Assembly (NCBI RefSeq): GCF_010915725.1
Contig: NZ_JAAIJR010000002.1
Span: forward strand, 1-64,000
Source: Thiorhodococcus mannitoliphagus
Lineage (GTDB): Bacteria > Pseudomonadota > Gammaproteobacteria > Chromatiales > Chromatiaceae
Direction of reading: 5' to 3'
DNA length: 64,000 bases
A model generated the notes under the pieces. That model was not told where the DNA came from, did no database searches, and worked only from the letters and a program-made list of their open reading frames with translations. Below are positions 1-8,953 of the stretch, piece after piece (the stretch's first letter is position 1; the number at the start of each line of letters is the position of its first letter). The translations under genes were made by a program, and so were the position numbers.

Positions 1-115
1 ACATGGTCGGACTCGATAGGGTCAGTCTGTTGAGTAAATCCCATCTTAACCGGGTAAACTGTTATTCGGAAATCACCCTATCGCCTGGAGTCCGTGCGGA
101 GCTAATTCAGTTCAG

Positions 116-1003
116 ATGTACACTTTCGATTCAACCCAGTCATCGATTCAAACCGACCTCAAGGCGGCGCTGCCGCCCGCTGAGGTCATCGCCGCTCAGG
201 TGAGCGCGGCGCTTGCCGAAGACCTTGGGGACGGCGACTTGACCGCCCAGCTGTTGCCGGTGGGTCAGCGCTCGCGCGCCGAACTCATCACGCGCGAGGA
301 TGCTGTCCTTGCCGGCTGCGCTTGGGCTGAGGCGGTGTGTTACGCCTTGGATCCAGATGCCCGGATCCGCTGGGAGGCCTGCGACGGTGAGCCTGTCGCC
401 GCGGGTCAGCGGCTCTGCGTCATCGAGGGGCGGTCGCGAGCCCTATTGAGTGCCGAGCGCACGGCGATGAATTATCTGCAGACGCTCTCAGGGACGGCGA
501 CGCGCGCGCGGCGCTACGCCGACGCGGTCGCCGGCTTGCCGGTGGAGGTGCTGGATACGCGCAAGACGCTGCCCGGACTGCGGCTGCAGCAGAAGTACGC
601 CGTGCTTTGCGGCGGCTGCCACAATCACCGCCAGGGGCTCTTCGACGCCATCCTCATCAAGGAGAATCATATCCTTGCGGCTGGCTCCATTCCCGCGGCG
701 CTGCAGGCGGCCCGGGAGATCGGCGGCGGGGTTCCGGTCGAGATCGAGGTGGAATCGCTCGCAGAGCTTAAGACCGCCTTGGATGCCGGGGCGCGCGTGG
801 TCCTGCTCGACAATTTCTCGCTCGAGCGCCTGCGTGAGGCCGTGGCCGCGAACGCGGGCCGCGCCCGTCTCGAGGCTTCCGGCGGCGTGACCCTGGAGAC
901 GATCCGGCCGATCGCGGAGACCGGAGTCGACCGGATCTCTGTGGGCGATTTGACCAAGGACGTGATCGCCGTCGACCTCTCGATGCGCTTCGTCGTGGTT
1001 TGA
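116..1003 (+). CDS. nadC: Nicotinate-nucleotide pyrophosphorylase (carboxylating), quinolinate phosphoribosyltransferase
   Basis: Converts quinolinate and PRPP to nicotinate mononucleotide in cytosolic de novo NAD synthesis. The 295-residue protein has the usual family length. Family signatures seen are [13 protein letters not shown] at about residues 114-126, the DTRKT-PGLR stretch at about 147-156, HNHRQGL at about 169-175 and the IKENH segment at 181-185, followed by the basic and acidic residues of the C-terminal barrel. The ATG at 116 has only a distant purine-rich stretch upstream (about 95-98), so the start is likely but not proven. It is transcribed alone and converges with the dnaJ-like gene that follows. 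The family call is secure. Confidence 0.96.
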   Translation: MYTFDSTQSSIQTDLKAALPPAEVIAAQVSAALAEDLGDGDLTAQLLPVGQRSRAELITREDAVLAGCAWAEAVCYALDPDARIRWEACDGEPVAAGQRLCVIEGRSRALLSAERTAMNYLQTLSGTATRARRYADAVAGLPVEVLDTRKTLPGLRLQQKYAVLCGGCHNHRQGLFDAILIKENHILAAGSIPAALQAAREIGGGVPVEIEVESLAELKTALDAGARVVLLDNFSLERLREAVAANAGRARLEASGGVTLETIRPIAETGVDRISVGDLTKDVIAVDLSMRFVVV

Positions 1004-1035
1004 GCTGGGTCGCCTCGAGCCGCTGGCGGCGCGGA

Positions 1036-1965
1036 TTAGATGCCGAGGTGCGCGCGGGGGTTGAATGCTAGCTTCTCGGCCATTTGCCGATAGAACTCCC
1101 GCGCCGTCTCCGTGTTGGCGGGCGGTGCGACGATCTCCAGCACCACGATCTCGTCGCCCGCTGGGGAGCCGGGCAGGCCTCTGCCCTTGAGGCGCAGCTT
1201 CTTTCCGGATTGGGAGCCAGACGGGACCTTCACGCTCACCGAGCCGCCGAGGGTAGGGACCCTGATGGTCGCGCCCAGCGCGGCCTCCCAGGGCGCGATG
1301 GGAAGTCGGAGCTGGATGTCCTTACCCTCGGGCGTGAAGTGGGCGTGTGGTTCGAGGTCGATCTCCAGATAGAGGTCGCCCGCAGGGCCACTGTGACGCC
1401 CTGGCGAACCTTGCCCGGTCAGTCGGATCTGGCGCCCCTGGGTGACGCCGGCCGGGATGCGTACGTTCAGGGTCTTGGAGCGCTGCGACGGTTGTCCCTG
1501 TGCGCCATGCTCCGGAACCTCTACCTTGATCTGGCGCGTCGCGCCTTGGAAGGCGTCTTCGAGGCTGATGGTCAGCTTGATGCTATGGTCGCCGCCGCGC
1601 TGCCGCTTCGCTTCTCGGCCCTCGCCACCAAAGGCTCGGCCGAAGATGCTGGAGAAGAAGTCGCTGAAATCGCCCGCCTGGCCGCTATTGAAGTTGAAGT
1701 CTCGATAGGCGTCAGCCCCAGGCGGCGGGCGAAAGTCGTCACCGGCGCGCCAGTTGCTGCCGAGCGCGTCGTAGGCGGAACGCTTTTGAGGGTCACGCAG
1801 GACTTCGTTTGCCTCGTTGATCTCCTTGAAGCGGACTTCGGCGTTGGGCTCTTTGCTGACGTCTGGATGATACTTGCGCGCGAGCTTGCGATAGGCGCGC
1901 TTGATCTGCTCCTGGCTCGCGTCGCGCGCCACGCCGAGCATCTTGTAGTAGTCCTTGTATTGCAT
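1036..1965 (-). CDS. cbpA: DnaJ-family co-chaperone, CbpA type
   Basis: A J-domain co-chaperone that stimulates DnaK ATPase; CbpA homologues also bind curved DNA. The N-terminal J domain covers about residues 1-70 with the HPD motif at 33-35. A Gly/Phe-containing linker follows, then two C-terminal substrate-binding domains. There is no cysteine-rich zinc domain, which separates it from true DnaJ. Its 309 residues match CbpA (about 306). A cbpM modulator gene is not adjacent. The gene converges with nadC (32 bp gap). The 5' side faces a 490-bp spacer that carries repeats R2 and R1. Confidence 0.9.
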   Translation of the reverse strand: MQYKDYYKMLGVARDASQEQIKRAYRKLARKYHPDVSKEPNAEVRFKEINEANEVLRDPQKRSAYDALGSNWRAGDDFRPPPGADAYRDFNFNSGQAGDFSDFFSSIFGRAFGGEGREAKRQRGGDHSIKLTISLEDAFQGATRQIKVEVPEHGAQGQPSQRSKTLNVRIPAGVTQGRQIRLTGQGSPGRHSGPAGDLYLEIDLEPHAHFTPEGKDIQLRLPIAPWEAALGATIRVPTLGGSVSVKVPSGSQSGKKLRLKGRGLPGSPAGDEIVVLEIVAPPANTETAREFYRQMAEKLAFNPRAHLGI

Positions 1966-2160
1966 TGATGTGTCTTGGGTCCTGCCCTTTGAGCATGCGG
2001 ATCTGGTTGTGCGTGCGACATTTGGGGGCGCAAGTGCTGGATTGCATGCGCCGCTCTGCCGCCATGGTCATGCGATTGTATTGGAAGTGCGGCTTGCAGG
2101 GGTGGTCGGCGGCCGTAGCGTGAGCGGGTGCCGTCGCCGTGGGAGCTTTGACAGATCCCG

Positions 2161-2459
2161 TAGGATGGGCAAAGCCCTGGCGATGCGCTTCTTTCGGAGT
2201 GCCGAGGGTCGCGGGGCGTGCCCATCATCCCCGCTCAGCGCTTTGAAAGTGTCCATCAATTGTTTCCCGATGCGAGCGATGCCGCCCGAAATCCCCCTAG
2301 CCCCCCTTTGCGAAAGGGGGGAAGTTGTTGATGGACAGTTCCTTTGCAGGATGGGCACGTCCGCCCAGCGCCGAGGTGACGCTCAAGCCCCGAGTGCGGA
2401 CTTTGCCCATCCTACTGACCCGCGCCTTTTGGGTAGGGTCATTTCCGGAGTTCGCCTTA
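2161..2459. repeat. Dispersed repeat R2, copy 1 (interrupted by R1)
   Basis: Near-identical to 11884-12078, except that about 104 bp (2242-2345) of another repeat is inserted in the middle. The left end TAGGATGGGCAAAG (2161-2174) is an inverted copy of CTTTGCCCATCCTA (2401-2414). Internal GATGGGC/GCCCATC pairs allow two hairpins. The right end GGAGTTCGCCTTA finishes exactly on the TAA stop codon of the AAA ATPase gene (2457-2459, minus strand). No reading frame is evident. It may be a REP/MITE-like element that can act as a 3' end structure. Confidence 0.75.
2242..2345 (+). repeat. Dispersed repeat R1, copy A (nested inside R2)
   Basis: One of five copies of a ~104-bp element. It carries the inverted ends GAAAGTGTCCATCAA and TTGATGGACAGTTC and a central C6/G6 hairpin around CCCCTTTGCGAAAGGGG. 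CTTT occurs directly at both outer borders (2241-2244 and 2342-2345), as expected of a short target duplication. It splits R2 copy 1; the unsplit version at 11884-12078 shows the empty site. It has no coding capacity. Confidence 0.8.
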
Positions 2460-3959
2460 TAGCGTCGCGCCGCTCGACGCGGTGGCATGCGCCGGGACGG
2501 TGCGCTCGCTCGCCCAGGCGCGGAGTCTCTGGATCTGAGCGTCCATGACGACGGAGAGTGGCTGCGTGCTCGCCATCTCGGCGAGCAGTGTCTCGGTGGA
2601 GACTGTGCTGTTCTCGCCGGAGTCGGCAAAGAGCGCGGAGACCACGGCTTGCTCGATGCCGGCCCCGGTGAAGCCGTCGCTCGCCTCGGCGAGGGCGTCC
2701 AGATCGAAGGCTTGGGTGTCGAGATTGCGCTGCCGTAGATGAATGGCGAAGATATCACGCCGTACGGCCTTGGGGGGCAGGTCGACGAAGAAGAGTTCGT
2801 CGATGCGGCCCTTGCGGATCAACTCTGGCGGCAGCCGCGAGATGTCGTTTGCGGTTGCGGCCAGGAAGACGCGCGTCTTGCGCTCCGCCATCCAGGTCAG
2901 CAGTGTGCCGAGGACGCGTCGGCCGACACCGTCGTCCTCTGAGCCCGTGGCAATGCCTTTCTCGATCTCGTCGACCCAGAGCACGCAAGGGGACATGAGA
3001 TCTGCGGTCTCGAGTGCCTTGCGCAGGTTCTTCTCGGTCTCGCCAATGTACTTGTCGTAGAGGGCGCCGAAGTCGAGCCTGAGCAGCGGTACGCCGAGTC
3101 GGCCCGCGACCGCCTTGGCTGCGAGACTCTTGCCGCCGCCTTGGACCCCGAGCAAGAGGATGCCGCGCGGATGGTCGCGGTCGCGCTGCGGGTCGAGAAA
3201 GGCGTCGCGGCGACGGTCGATCCAGGCCTTGAGGTTCGAGAGGCCGGCGACGTCGGCAAAGGAGCGGGTGTCGTATTCGAAGCTGATGACGCCTTCCGGG
3301 CTCAGCAGCTCGTACTTGGCGCGCTTGACGGACTCGACGTCGTTCTTGGTAATGGCGCCATCGTTGCGGATGGCGTTGCGAATCAGGCGCCGCGCGTCCG
3401 ACTCGGTGATGCCGAGGAGATTGTCCGCGAGCTGGTTGAGCGAGTCGCGACTTGTGCGCACACTGCCCTGTCCGCCGACCTGCTGCCACAGTTTGGCCTC
3501 CTCGCGGATGAGCGCCATGAGACGAGTGCGGTCTGGCATGCGCAGGGAGAAGCGCACGCTGAGATGACGTAGCTCAGGGGGGACCTCAAGCGCATGGCTG
3601 ACGAAGATGAGGGTGCGGGGAAGACCGACGTAGCTCTGGGCAATCTCCTTGATGAGTCGCACGTGCAGCGGCTTATCCAAGTAAGGATGGAAGTCGAGCA
3701 TGAGGTAGATGCCGCGCTGCGTCGTCAGGCGGATATGGCGCAGCACCTCGGTTGGCTCCGCCAGCATGCTCTGGGGCTCCGTGTCATACTCGATGCGAGC
3801 AAGCCCGTCCGTGACCGTCCAGCGAAAGGCGGGCTCGGTGAGCCGCAGGGCGAGTCGAGAAAAGAGTTCGATGACACGCATCTCCTCGATCGACTCGATG
3901 AGGACGATCGGCGTGTCAGAGCGTAGCAGCAGCTCGAGGTCGTGGAGGTCCGGTGTCAT
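2457..3959 (-). CDS. AAA+ ATPase, Ycf46-like
   Basis: A cytosolic AAA+ ATPase resembling the Ycf46 group of cyanobacteria and plastids. The N-terminal half (LELLLRSDTPIVLIESIEE onward) is a divergent regulatory domain. The C-terminal half is a classical AAA module with Walker A GVQGGGKS, Walker B VLWVDEIEKG, a sensor/arginine-finger region (LAATANDISRLPPELIRKGRIDE) and a C-terminal lid. A TTG at 4019 in frame would add 20 residues (MSRSSILD...). The ATG at 3959 is preferred because the family homology begins at MTPDLHDLELLL; neither start has a good ribosome-binding site. Its cellular role is unknown. It stands alone between a repeat-filled spacer and the divergent leuA. Confidence 0.8.
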   Translation of the reverse strand: MTPDLHDLELLLRSDTPIVLIESIEEMRVIELFSRLALRLTEPAFRWTVTDGLARIEYDTEPQSMLAEPTEVLRHIRLTTQRGIYLMLDFHPYLDKPLHVRLIKEIAQSYVGLPRTLIFVSHALEVPPELRHLSVRFSLRMPDRTRLMALIREEAKLWQQVGGQGSVRTSRDSLNQLADNLLGITESDARRLIRNAIRNDGAITKNDVESVKRAKYELLSPEGVISFEYDTRSFADVAGLSNLKAWIDRRRDAFLDPQRDRDHPRGILLLGVQGGGKSLAAKAVAGRLGVPLLRLDFGALYDKYIGETEKNLRKALETADLMSPCVLWVDEIEKGIATGSEDDGVGRRVLGTLLTWMAERKTRVFLAATANDISRLPPELIRKGRIDELFFVDLPPKAVRRDIFAIHLRQRNLDTQAFDLDALAEASDGFTGAGIEQAVVSALFADSGENSTVSTETLLAEMASTQPLSVVMDAQIQRLRAWASERTVPAHATASSGATL

Positions 3960-4161
3960 CGCCTGGGCATCTTGTCCTGCAGTGCGACCAGGAGTATCAA
4001 GAATCGATGACCGGCTCAAGGAGCGGCGGGCGATTCTGTGAACGCCATTGTCAATTGCCTTGTCCGCTCAGCCAGGGTCTGGATCGCCTAGAATCCTCGA
4101 GGGCGCAAAATGCTTGCAGATGAGTCAAATTTCGATGAAGCGTCCGACTATCCAAGGCCGT

Positions 4162-4240
4162 CGGTATCGGTATCGGTATCGGTATCGGTATCGGTATCGA
4201 GCCGACGATGGCGATACCGATTCCGATAGCGATCCCGATG
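4162..4240. repeat. (CGGTAT)6 tandem repeat with inverted degenerate copies
   Basis: Six perfect tandem CGGTAT units occupy 4162-4197. They are followed after a short loop by CGATACCG at 4211-4218 and further degenerate reverse-complement units (ATTCCG, ATAGCG, ATCCCG), so a long imperfect hairpin can form. It lies in the 511-bp spacer between the divergent AAA ATPase and leuA genes; nothing else was recognised in 4020-4470. The repeat can be read as alternating Tyr-Arg, but no credible gene covers it. Confidence 0.85.
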
Positions 4241-4470
4241 GCATGACGTGTCGGTCTGAGGCGAAGCCTCGCTAGAATAACGCGCGGGATTCTATCGGCA
4301 CTCAACTGCGCGCGCGCGCCCCGGGCGCTCGGCCAGCAAAGTCCGGCTCGTGCGGTGAAATCCTGTCCATTCCGTCCCTTTATACTTGGGGTGCCGCGCA
4401 CGGCCCCAGATCGAGGCGGGGCGATCCCCGCGCCTGTCCAGCGTCCCGATTCGCTTACACGAGATCATCC

Positions 4471-6021
4471 ATGACTGTAAAAGACCACCTCATCATCTTC
4501 GACACCACACTGCGCGATGGCGAACAGAGCCCGGGCGCCTCCATGACGCGCGACGAGAAGGTTCGCATCGCCAAGGCGCTGGAGCGGATGCGTGTGGATG
4601 TGATCGAGGCCGGGTTCCCCATCGCCAGCCCAGGCGACTTCGAGGCCGTCAAGGCCGTGGCGGCGGCGGTGAAAGAGAGCAGGGTCTGCGGCCTGGCCCG
4701 CGCGCTCGACAAAGACCTGGACCGCGCCGGCGAGGCGCTCAAGGGCGCGAATGCGGGGCGCATTCACACCTTCATCGCGACCTCTCCCATTCATATGGAG
4801 AAGAAGCTGCGCATGTCGCCCGACCAGGTGCTGGAGCAGGCCGTCTATGCCGTGAAGCGCGCCCGTCGGTACACGGACGACGTCGAGTTCTCGCCGGAGG
4901 ACGCGGGACGCTCCGACCTGGACTTTCTCTGCCGTGTGCTGGAGGCGGTGATCGATGCCGGCGCCAGCACGCTCAATATCCCGGACACGGTCGGCTACAA
5001 CATCCCGGATCAGTTCGGCAGCCTCATTGCCAACCTGCGCGAGCGCATTCCGAATTCGGACAAGGCCATCTTCTCTGTCCACTGTCACAACGATCTGGGC
5101 TTGGCGGTCGCGAACTCCCTGGCTGCGGTGCGCAATGGCGCGCGTCAGGTCGAGTGCACCATCAACGGCCTGGGTGAGCGCGCCGGCAACGCCGCGCTGG
5201 AGGAGATCGTGATGACGGTGCGCACGCGCCAGGATCTCTTCGAGTGTGAGACGACGCTCGACACCACGCAGATCATGAATTGCTCGCGCCTGGTCTCCGG
5301 GATCACGGGCTTCGCCGTTCAGCCCAACAAGGCCGTGGTCGGCGCCAATGCCTTTGCGCACGAGTCCGGCATTCACCAGGACGGCGTGCTCAAGAACCGC
5401 GAGACCTACGAGATCATGCGCGCCCAGGATGTCGGCTGGAGCGAGAACCGCATGGTCTTGGGTAAGCACTCCGGCCGCAATGCCTTCAGGGCGCGGCTGC
5501 AGGAGCTGGGCATCGAGCTGGGCTCGGAGGAAGAACTCAACTCAACCTTCTCGCGTTTCAAGGACCTGGCGGACAAGAAGCACGAGATCTTCGACGAGGA
5601 TCTGCAGGCGCTGGTGACGGATACGACGCTGGATGCGGCCAACGAGCGGGTCAAGTTGATCTCGATGCAGGTGTGCTCGGAGACGGGTGAGACACCGACC
5701 GCCAATCTGGTGCTCTCTCTCGACGGTTCCGAGCGCAGCGGCACGGCGACCGGCGGTGGTCCGGTGGATGCGACCTTCAAGGCCATCGAGACCATCGTGC
5801 AGAGCGATACCACGCTCAAGCTCTACTCGGTCAATGCCATCACCAGCGGAACGGACGCCCAGGGTGAGGTGACCGTACGCCTGGAGAAGGGCGGGCGCAT
5901 CGTCAATGGCCAAGGCGCGGATACCGACATCCTCATCGCCTCGGCCAAGGCCTATATCAACGCCTGCAACAAGGTCATGCACCCGGCAGAGCGCGCGCAC
6001 CCGCAGACCAGCGACGTCTGA
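4471..6021 (+). CDS. leuA: 2-isopropylmalate synthase
   Basis: First committed step of leucine synthesis: acetyl-CoA plus 2-oxoisovalerate gives 2-isopropylmalate. The 516 residues match the bacterial LeuA type 1 length. The N-terminal signature [12 protein letters not shown] lies at 11-22, the metal-binding HCHND at about 203-207, and the C-terminal regulatory domain for leucine feedback covers roughly the last 130 residues. The ATG at 4471 follows GAGATC at about 4461. The glycosylase gene starts 10 bp downstream, so the two may be co-transcribed. No leader-peptide attenuator with a Leu run was recognised. Confidence 0.96.
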   Translation: MTVKDHLIIFDTTLRDGEQSPGASMTRDEKVRIAKALERMRVDVIEAGFPIASPGDFEAVKAVAAAVKESRVCGLARALDKDLDRAGEALKGANAGRIHTFIATSPIHMEKKLRMSPDQVLEQAVYAVKRARRYTDDVEFSPEDAGRSDLDFLCRVLEAVIDAGASTLNIPDTVGYNIPDQFGSLIANLRERIPNSDKAIFSVHCHNDLGLAVANSLAAVRNGARQVECTINGLGERAGNAALEEIVMTVRTRQDLFECETTLDTTQIMNCSRLVSGITGFAVQPNKAVVGANAFAHESGIHQDGVLKNRETYEIMRAQDVGWSENRMVLGKHSGRNAFRARLQELGIELGSEEELNSTFSRFKDLADKKHEIFDEDLQALVTDTTLDAANERVKLISMQVCSETGETPTANLVLSLDGSERSGTATGGGPVDATFKAIETIVQSDTTLKLYSVNAITSGTDAQGEVTVRLEKGGRIVNGQGADTDILIASAKAYINACNKVMHPAERAHPQTSDV

Positions 6022-6031
6022 GGGCGTGCAG

Positions 6032-6973
6032 ATGCAGGAATGGCGCCGCCGCGCCTATCTCGAGGCCATGGGCGTCAGCCTCTGGGAGCCGCGGGACAGC
6101 GAGGCCAAGGGGGGCGAGGCAGCCGCAGAGCGCCCTTCCGTCCCTGAATTGGCGATGGCATCCACGCAGACCGAGCCCGTCGCTCCCGATCCGAGCGCTT
6201 CGCGAAAGGCCAAGGTCCCGGCAGCTGGCGCGCCGCAGCCTGCGGTTGCGCGCGATGAACGTCCTCCGCTCGACGACTTGCTGGACTCCGACCCGACCAC
6301 GGGTGACTGGGTGATGGAGCGTCATGACGTGGGGGCGGTTGACCTGGTTCCGCCCAGCGCCGTCGCGCCGCAGCCGGCCCAGGACGTATCGAACGAGGTG
6401 GCGCAGATGGACTGGGCGGCGCTCGCGCGTGCCGTCGTCGAATGCCGCGCCTGCGGCCTCTGCGAGACACGCACCCAGACTGTCTTCGGCGTCGGGGATC
6501 GGCAGGCGGAACTGATGATCGTCGGCGAAGCGCCCGGAGCTGACGAGGATCGCCTTGGCGAGCCCTTTGTGGGGCGTGCCGGCCAGTTGCTGACGCGCAT
6601 GCTGGCGGCCATCGGCCTCGCGCGCGAGCAGGTCTATATTGCCAATGTGCTCAAGTGTCGGCCGCCAGGGAATCGCAATCCCACGTCGGAAGAGGCCTTG
6701 CAGTGCGAGCCCTTCCTGCTGCGGCAGATGGCGCTGATCCAGCCCAAGCTGATCTTGTCGGTCGGGAGTGTCTCCGCGCAACATCTGCTGCGAACGGACA
6801 CCAGCGTGGGCCGGCTGCGCGGGCGCTGGCTGGATTTTGGGGAGCCTGGCATTCCATTGCGAGTCACCTATCATCCCGCCTACTTGCTGCGCTCGCCAGC
6901 GCAGAAGGCCAAGGCTTGGGAGGATCTGACGGAGGTACGCCGCCGCCTTGACGCCCTCCGCGCGCGCCGCTAG
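6032..6973 (+). CDS. Uracil-DNA glycosylase, family 4 (4Fe-4S)
   Basis: Excises uracil from DNA at the start of base excision repair. Residues 1-125 form a Pro/Ala-rich, probably disordered extension. The glycosylase domain follows: [10 protein letters not shown] at about 137-146 and [12 protein letters not shown] plus LQCEPF supply cysteines for the iron-sulfur cluster. GEAPGADED (about 164-172) is the active-site motif and HPAYLLRSP the C-terminal motif. The start at 6032 gives 313 residues and follows a GAGGG stretch; frames extending further upstream only overlap leuA. Its position 10 bp after leuA suggests read-through transcription. Confidence 0.9.
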   Translation: MQEWRRRAYLEAMGVSLWEPRDSEAKGGEAAAERPSVPELAMASTQTEPVAPDPSASRKAKVPAAGAPQPAVARDERPPLDDLLDSDPTTGDWVMERHDVGAVDLVPPSAVAPQPAQDVSNEVAQMDWAALARAVVECRACGLCETRTQTVFGVGDRQAELMIVGEAPGADEDRLGEPFVGRAGQLLTRMLAAIGLAREQVYIANVLKCRPPGNRNPTSEEALQCEPFLLRQMALIQPKLILSVGSVSAQHLLRTDTSVGRLRGRWLDFGEPGIPLRVTYHPAYLLRSPAQKAKAWEDLTEVRRRLDALRARR

Positions 6974-7363
6974 ACAGTGGCGCAGATGCCCGAATTGAGT
7001 GGTTTTACGGATTCTTGGGGTAAGGTCGGTTTGGTTAGCTTTAGGGGCGAAACAGGTCATGACGCTGTTTGAACCTGAATCCGGAAGGTGGAACCGCAAA
7101 GGCTCGAGCGGCGCGAAGAAAAGCCAAGGGCCTGTTCCGCATGGGCGCTTCACCCAGTGGGCGAGCCCCCGAGTGCCGGGATTCGACATCGAGAGCCTTC
7201 GTGCGCTTGGCGGTTCAACGGGTCTTTTTGGTTGAAGGCTTTTGACGCACATCCTCTCAATCGGCTCCGTGGCAGCCGCGTCCAGATTGAGATGGCGTCT
7301 GGGTGAATCAGTCGCCGATAGGGAGGGGCGATTGGTCAGAGGGTAATGATAGCTAGCTTTAGT
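6974..7363. other. Gene-free spacer upstream of the sulfur globule gene
   Basis: About 390 bp between the glycosylase stop and the promoter of the sulfur globule gene. Short frames here lack a ribosome-binding site and any recognisable similarity. The last 60 bp become markedly AT-rich and merge into the promoter. No hairpin or repeat was identified. Confidence 0.5.
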
Positions 7364-7391
7364 TTGCTATTTAATTATTTTCTAATATAAT
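7364..7391 (+). promoter_or_regulatory. Sigma-70-type promoter of the sulfur globule gene
   Basis: TTGCTA (7364-7369) and a perfect TATAAT (7386-7391) are separated by 16 bp inside an unusually AT-rich stretch. Transcription would begin near 7398, leaving a leader of about 60 nt before the ATG at 7458. The consensus -10 fits the strong expression expected of a structural envelope protein. Confidence 0.65.
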
Positions 7392-7457
7392 CCTCCCCGT
7401 GGTCGCAAGAAACGGCCACGCTTGCTGCCAACAATACAAACGATCTGGAGAAAACAG

Positions 7458-7841
7458 ATGAAGAAACTTGCTACTGCTGCCGCTGTTGCCGCGCTTCTGG
7501 GTGCTTCCGCTACCGCTTCCGCATGGTGGGGTCCGGGCTGGGGTGGTCCTGGCTACGGCTCCGGCATGGGCGATTTCATGGATGACTTCTTCGGCGACGG
7601 CTACGGCGACTTCAACATGAGCATGAGCGGTGGTGGTCGCGGTTACGGTCGTGGCTATGGCCGCGGCTATGGTAACGGCTACGGCTATGGCTACCCCTAC
7701 GGCGGTTACGGCTACCCCTACGGCGGCTACGGCTACCCCTACGGCGGTTACGGTGCCATGCCTTACGCCATGCCTTATGGTGCTCCTTACGGCGCGATGC
7801 CAGCGGCTCCGGCAGCTCCTGCGCAGTCCGAGTCCAAGTAA
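7458..7841 (+). CDS. sgpA: Sulfur globule protein (CV1/CV2 type), exported
   Basis: Structural protein of the envelope around periplasmic sulfur globules. The 127-residue precursor has a Sec signal peptide ending ATASA before WWGPGWGG (cleavage near residue 22). The mature part has the conserved acidic segment [20 protein letters not shown], then Gly/Tyr/Arg repeats (GRGYGRGYG) and three GYPYGGY units, ending in an Ala/Pro-rich tail. This matches the CV1/CV2 proteins of Allochromatium vinosum; the sequence alone does not say whether it is SgpA or SgpB. GGAG at 7447-7450 supports the ATG at 7458. The gene is monocistronic, with its own promoter and terminator. Confidence 0.88.
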   Translation: MKKLATAAAVAALLGASATASAWWGPGWGGPGYGSGMGDFMDDFFGDGYGDFNMSMSGGGRGYGRGYGRGYGNGYGYGYPYGGYGYPYGGYGYPYGGYGAMPYAMPYGAPYGAMPAAPAAPAQSESK

Positions 7842-7860
7842 GATCGGATCTCTTTCCGAT

Positions 7861-7892
7861 AAAAAAGCCAGGCCCAGTGCCTGGCTTTTTTT
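7861..7892 (+). terminator. Rho-independent terminator of the sulfur globule gene
   Basis: A 7-bp perfect stem GCCAGGC/GCCTGGC (7867-7873 and 7879-7885) with a 5-nt loop is preceded by six A and followed by seven T. It begins 19 bp after the stop codon. The A/T flanks could make it bidirectional. Confidence 0.93.
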
Positions 7893-8083
7893 ATGCGTGG
7901 ATTTCGGCCATGTTGCCGTCAACCGACCAAAGCCCGGTTCTGAGATTCGGCGTTGGACGCAATCGCAATGGCTATTGTGCCGAATGCCAGCTGGTCGTTC
8001 TCTGGAGCCTGTGGCAGGAGGTTACCGCTTAATCGCTACAAGGCCGAGCAACCACTGTGCAACCTGTGTTACCCCCCGCTCAT

Positions 8084-8187
8084 TAAGAAAGCGTCCATCA
8101 ACAACTTCCCCCCTTTCGCAAAGGGGGGCTAGGGGGGATTTCTGGCGGCATCGCTCGCATCGGGAAACAATTGATGGACACTTGCTA
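8084..8187 (-). repeat. Dispersed repeat R1, copy B (reverse orientation)
   Basis: Reverse-complement copy of R1. It shows the same GTCCATCAA/TTGATGGAC ends and the same C/G-run hairpin. TAAG is present at both outer borders (8084-8087 and 8185-8188). It lies in the gene-free zone after the sulfur globule terminator. Confidence 0.8.
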
Positions 8188-8250
8188 AGGTCACAAGAGA
8201 CCTTGATATCCGGCCTTGATCATCGTGGCCCAGCTGCTGGCCATCCCTGC

Positions 8251-8301
8251 GTAGTCAGGGCTTCCAGCCCTGATTCTGTCAGGCCAAGATGGCCTGACTA
8301 C
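8251..8301 (+). repeat. Double-hairpin repeat R3, copy 1
   Basis: Outer GTAGTCAGG/CCTGACTAC pairing encloses two 19-nt hairpins at 8255-8273 and 8279-8297. A homologous copy in the opposite orientation lies at 11559-11608. There the T-A pairs at the hairpin bases are replaced by C-G pairs, which preserves the structure. Confidence 0.75.
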
Positions 8302-8953
8302 AGCGGTCCCCGCTAACTTTAAAATACTTTTATTATCAGTTGCTTGGAAATTATATTTTCGCAGGCCCTTAGGATTAATATAATTTAAAATTCAATGGTT
8401 TATCTGTTTTCTGAGCGGGAATAGTACGGTTGATTGCAAATGGTCGAACCATTGATGCCCTCTAAGCCGAAGTTCCAGAACCGATTTTCGGAAAACCAAG
8501 CCATGAATCAGCATTTAACGCTAGGTTTTGCTGCATCCGTCTGGCTAATGTCGCCATAAATCGGTCGATTTCTGACCAACGCTGGGTTTATGGTTTGAAA
8601 CGCGGATCAACGACTTACATGGTGCCCAGGCGAATAGGCGATATAATTTTCTAAATCTTCTGATTCGGATGTGCTTTTCTTGATTACACCCTGGGCCTTC
8701 GGTTTAAGGCGTTGATGACGGCCGAGCCCAGCGTCGTCGAGCGGTGTCTGCGCGAGGAAGACGCTAAGTTGGGGGGCGTGGATCATGGTTGATCTGAGCC
8801 GAACAGAACCTCAGCTTCGCTCAAAGCCAGCCGCTTGAGCCTCGGCTTCAACCCATGCAGAGTGATTTGCCGTGCGCTGCTTGGCTGTTGGGGGAGTCGG
8901 ATTTCCCTCGAGCCTGTGTCGGGGGCATCCATGCCCGCCGCCGCTTGGCAAGA
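8302..8953. other. Gene-free, partly AT-rich stretch
   Basis: About 650 bp with no convincing gene. From about 8310 to 8420, and again near 8640, base composition is much more AT-rich than in the surrounding core genes. A plus-strand frame ending near 8790 reads FKALMTAEPSVVERCLREED and could be a gene remnant, but it has no credible start or recognisable relative. This may be horizontally acquired or decaying DNA. Confidence 0.45.

Noticed and set aside
1084-1968. Long plus-strand ORFs opposite cbpA
   Set aside because: They are antisense shadows of the GC-rich cbpA coding frame; the minus-strand frame has full DnaJ-family motifs.
4162-4199. CRISPR array
   Set aside because: The units are 6 bp long with no spacers; it is a microsatellite.
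8660-8790. Small gene reading FKALMTAEPSVVERCLREED
   Set aside because: No credible start, ribosome-binding site or family; treated as possible remnant only.
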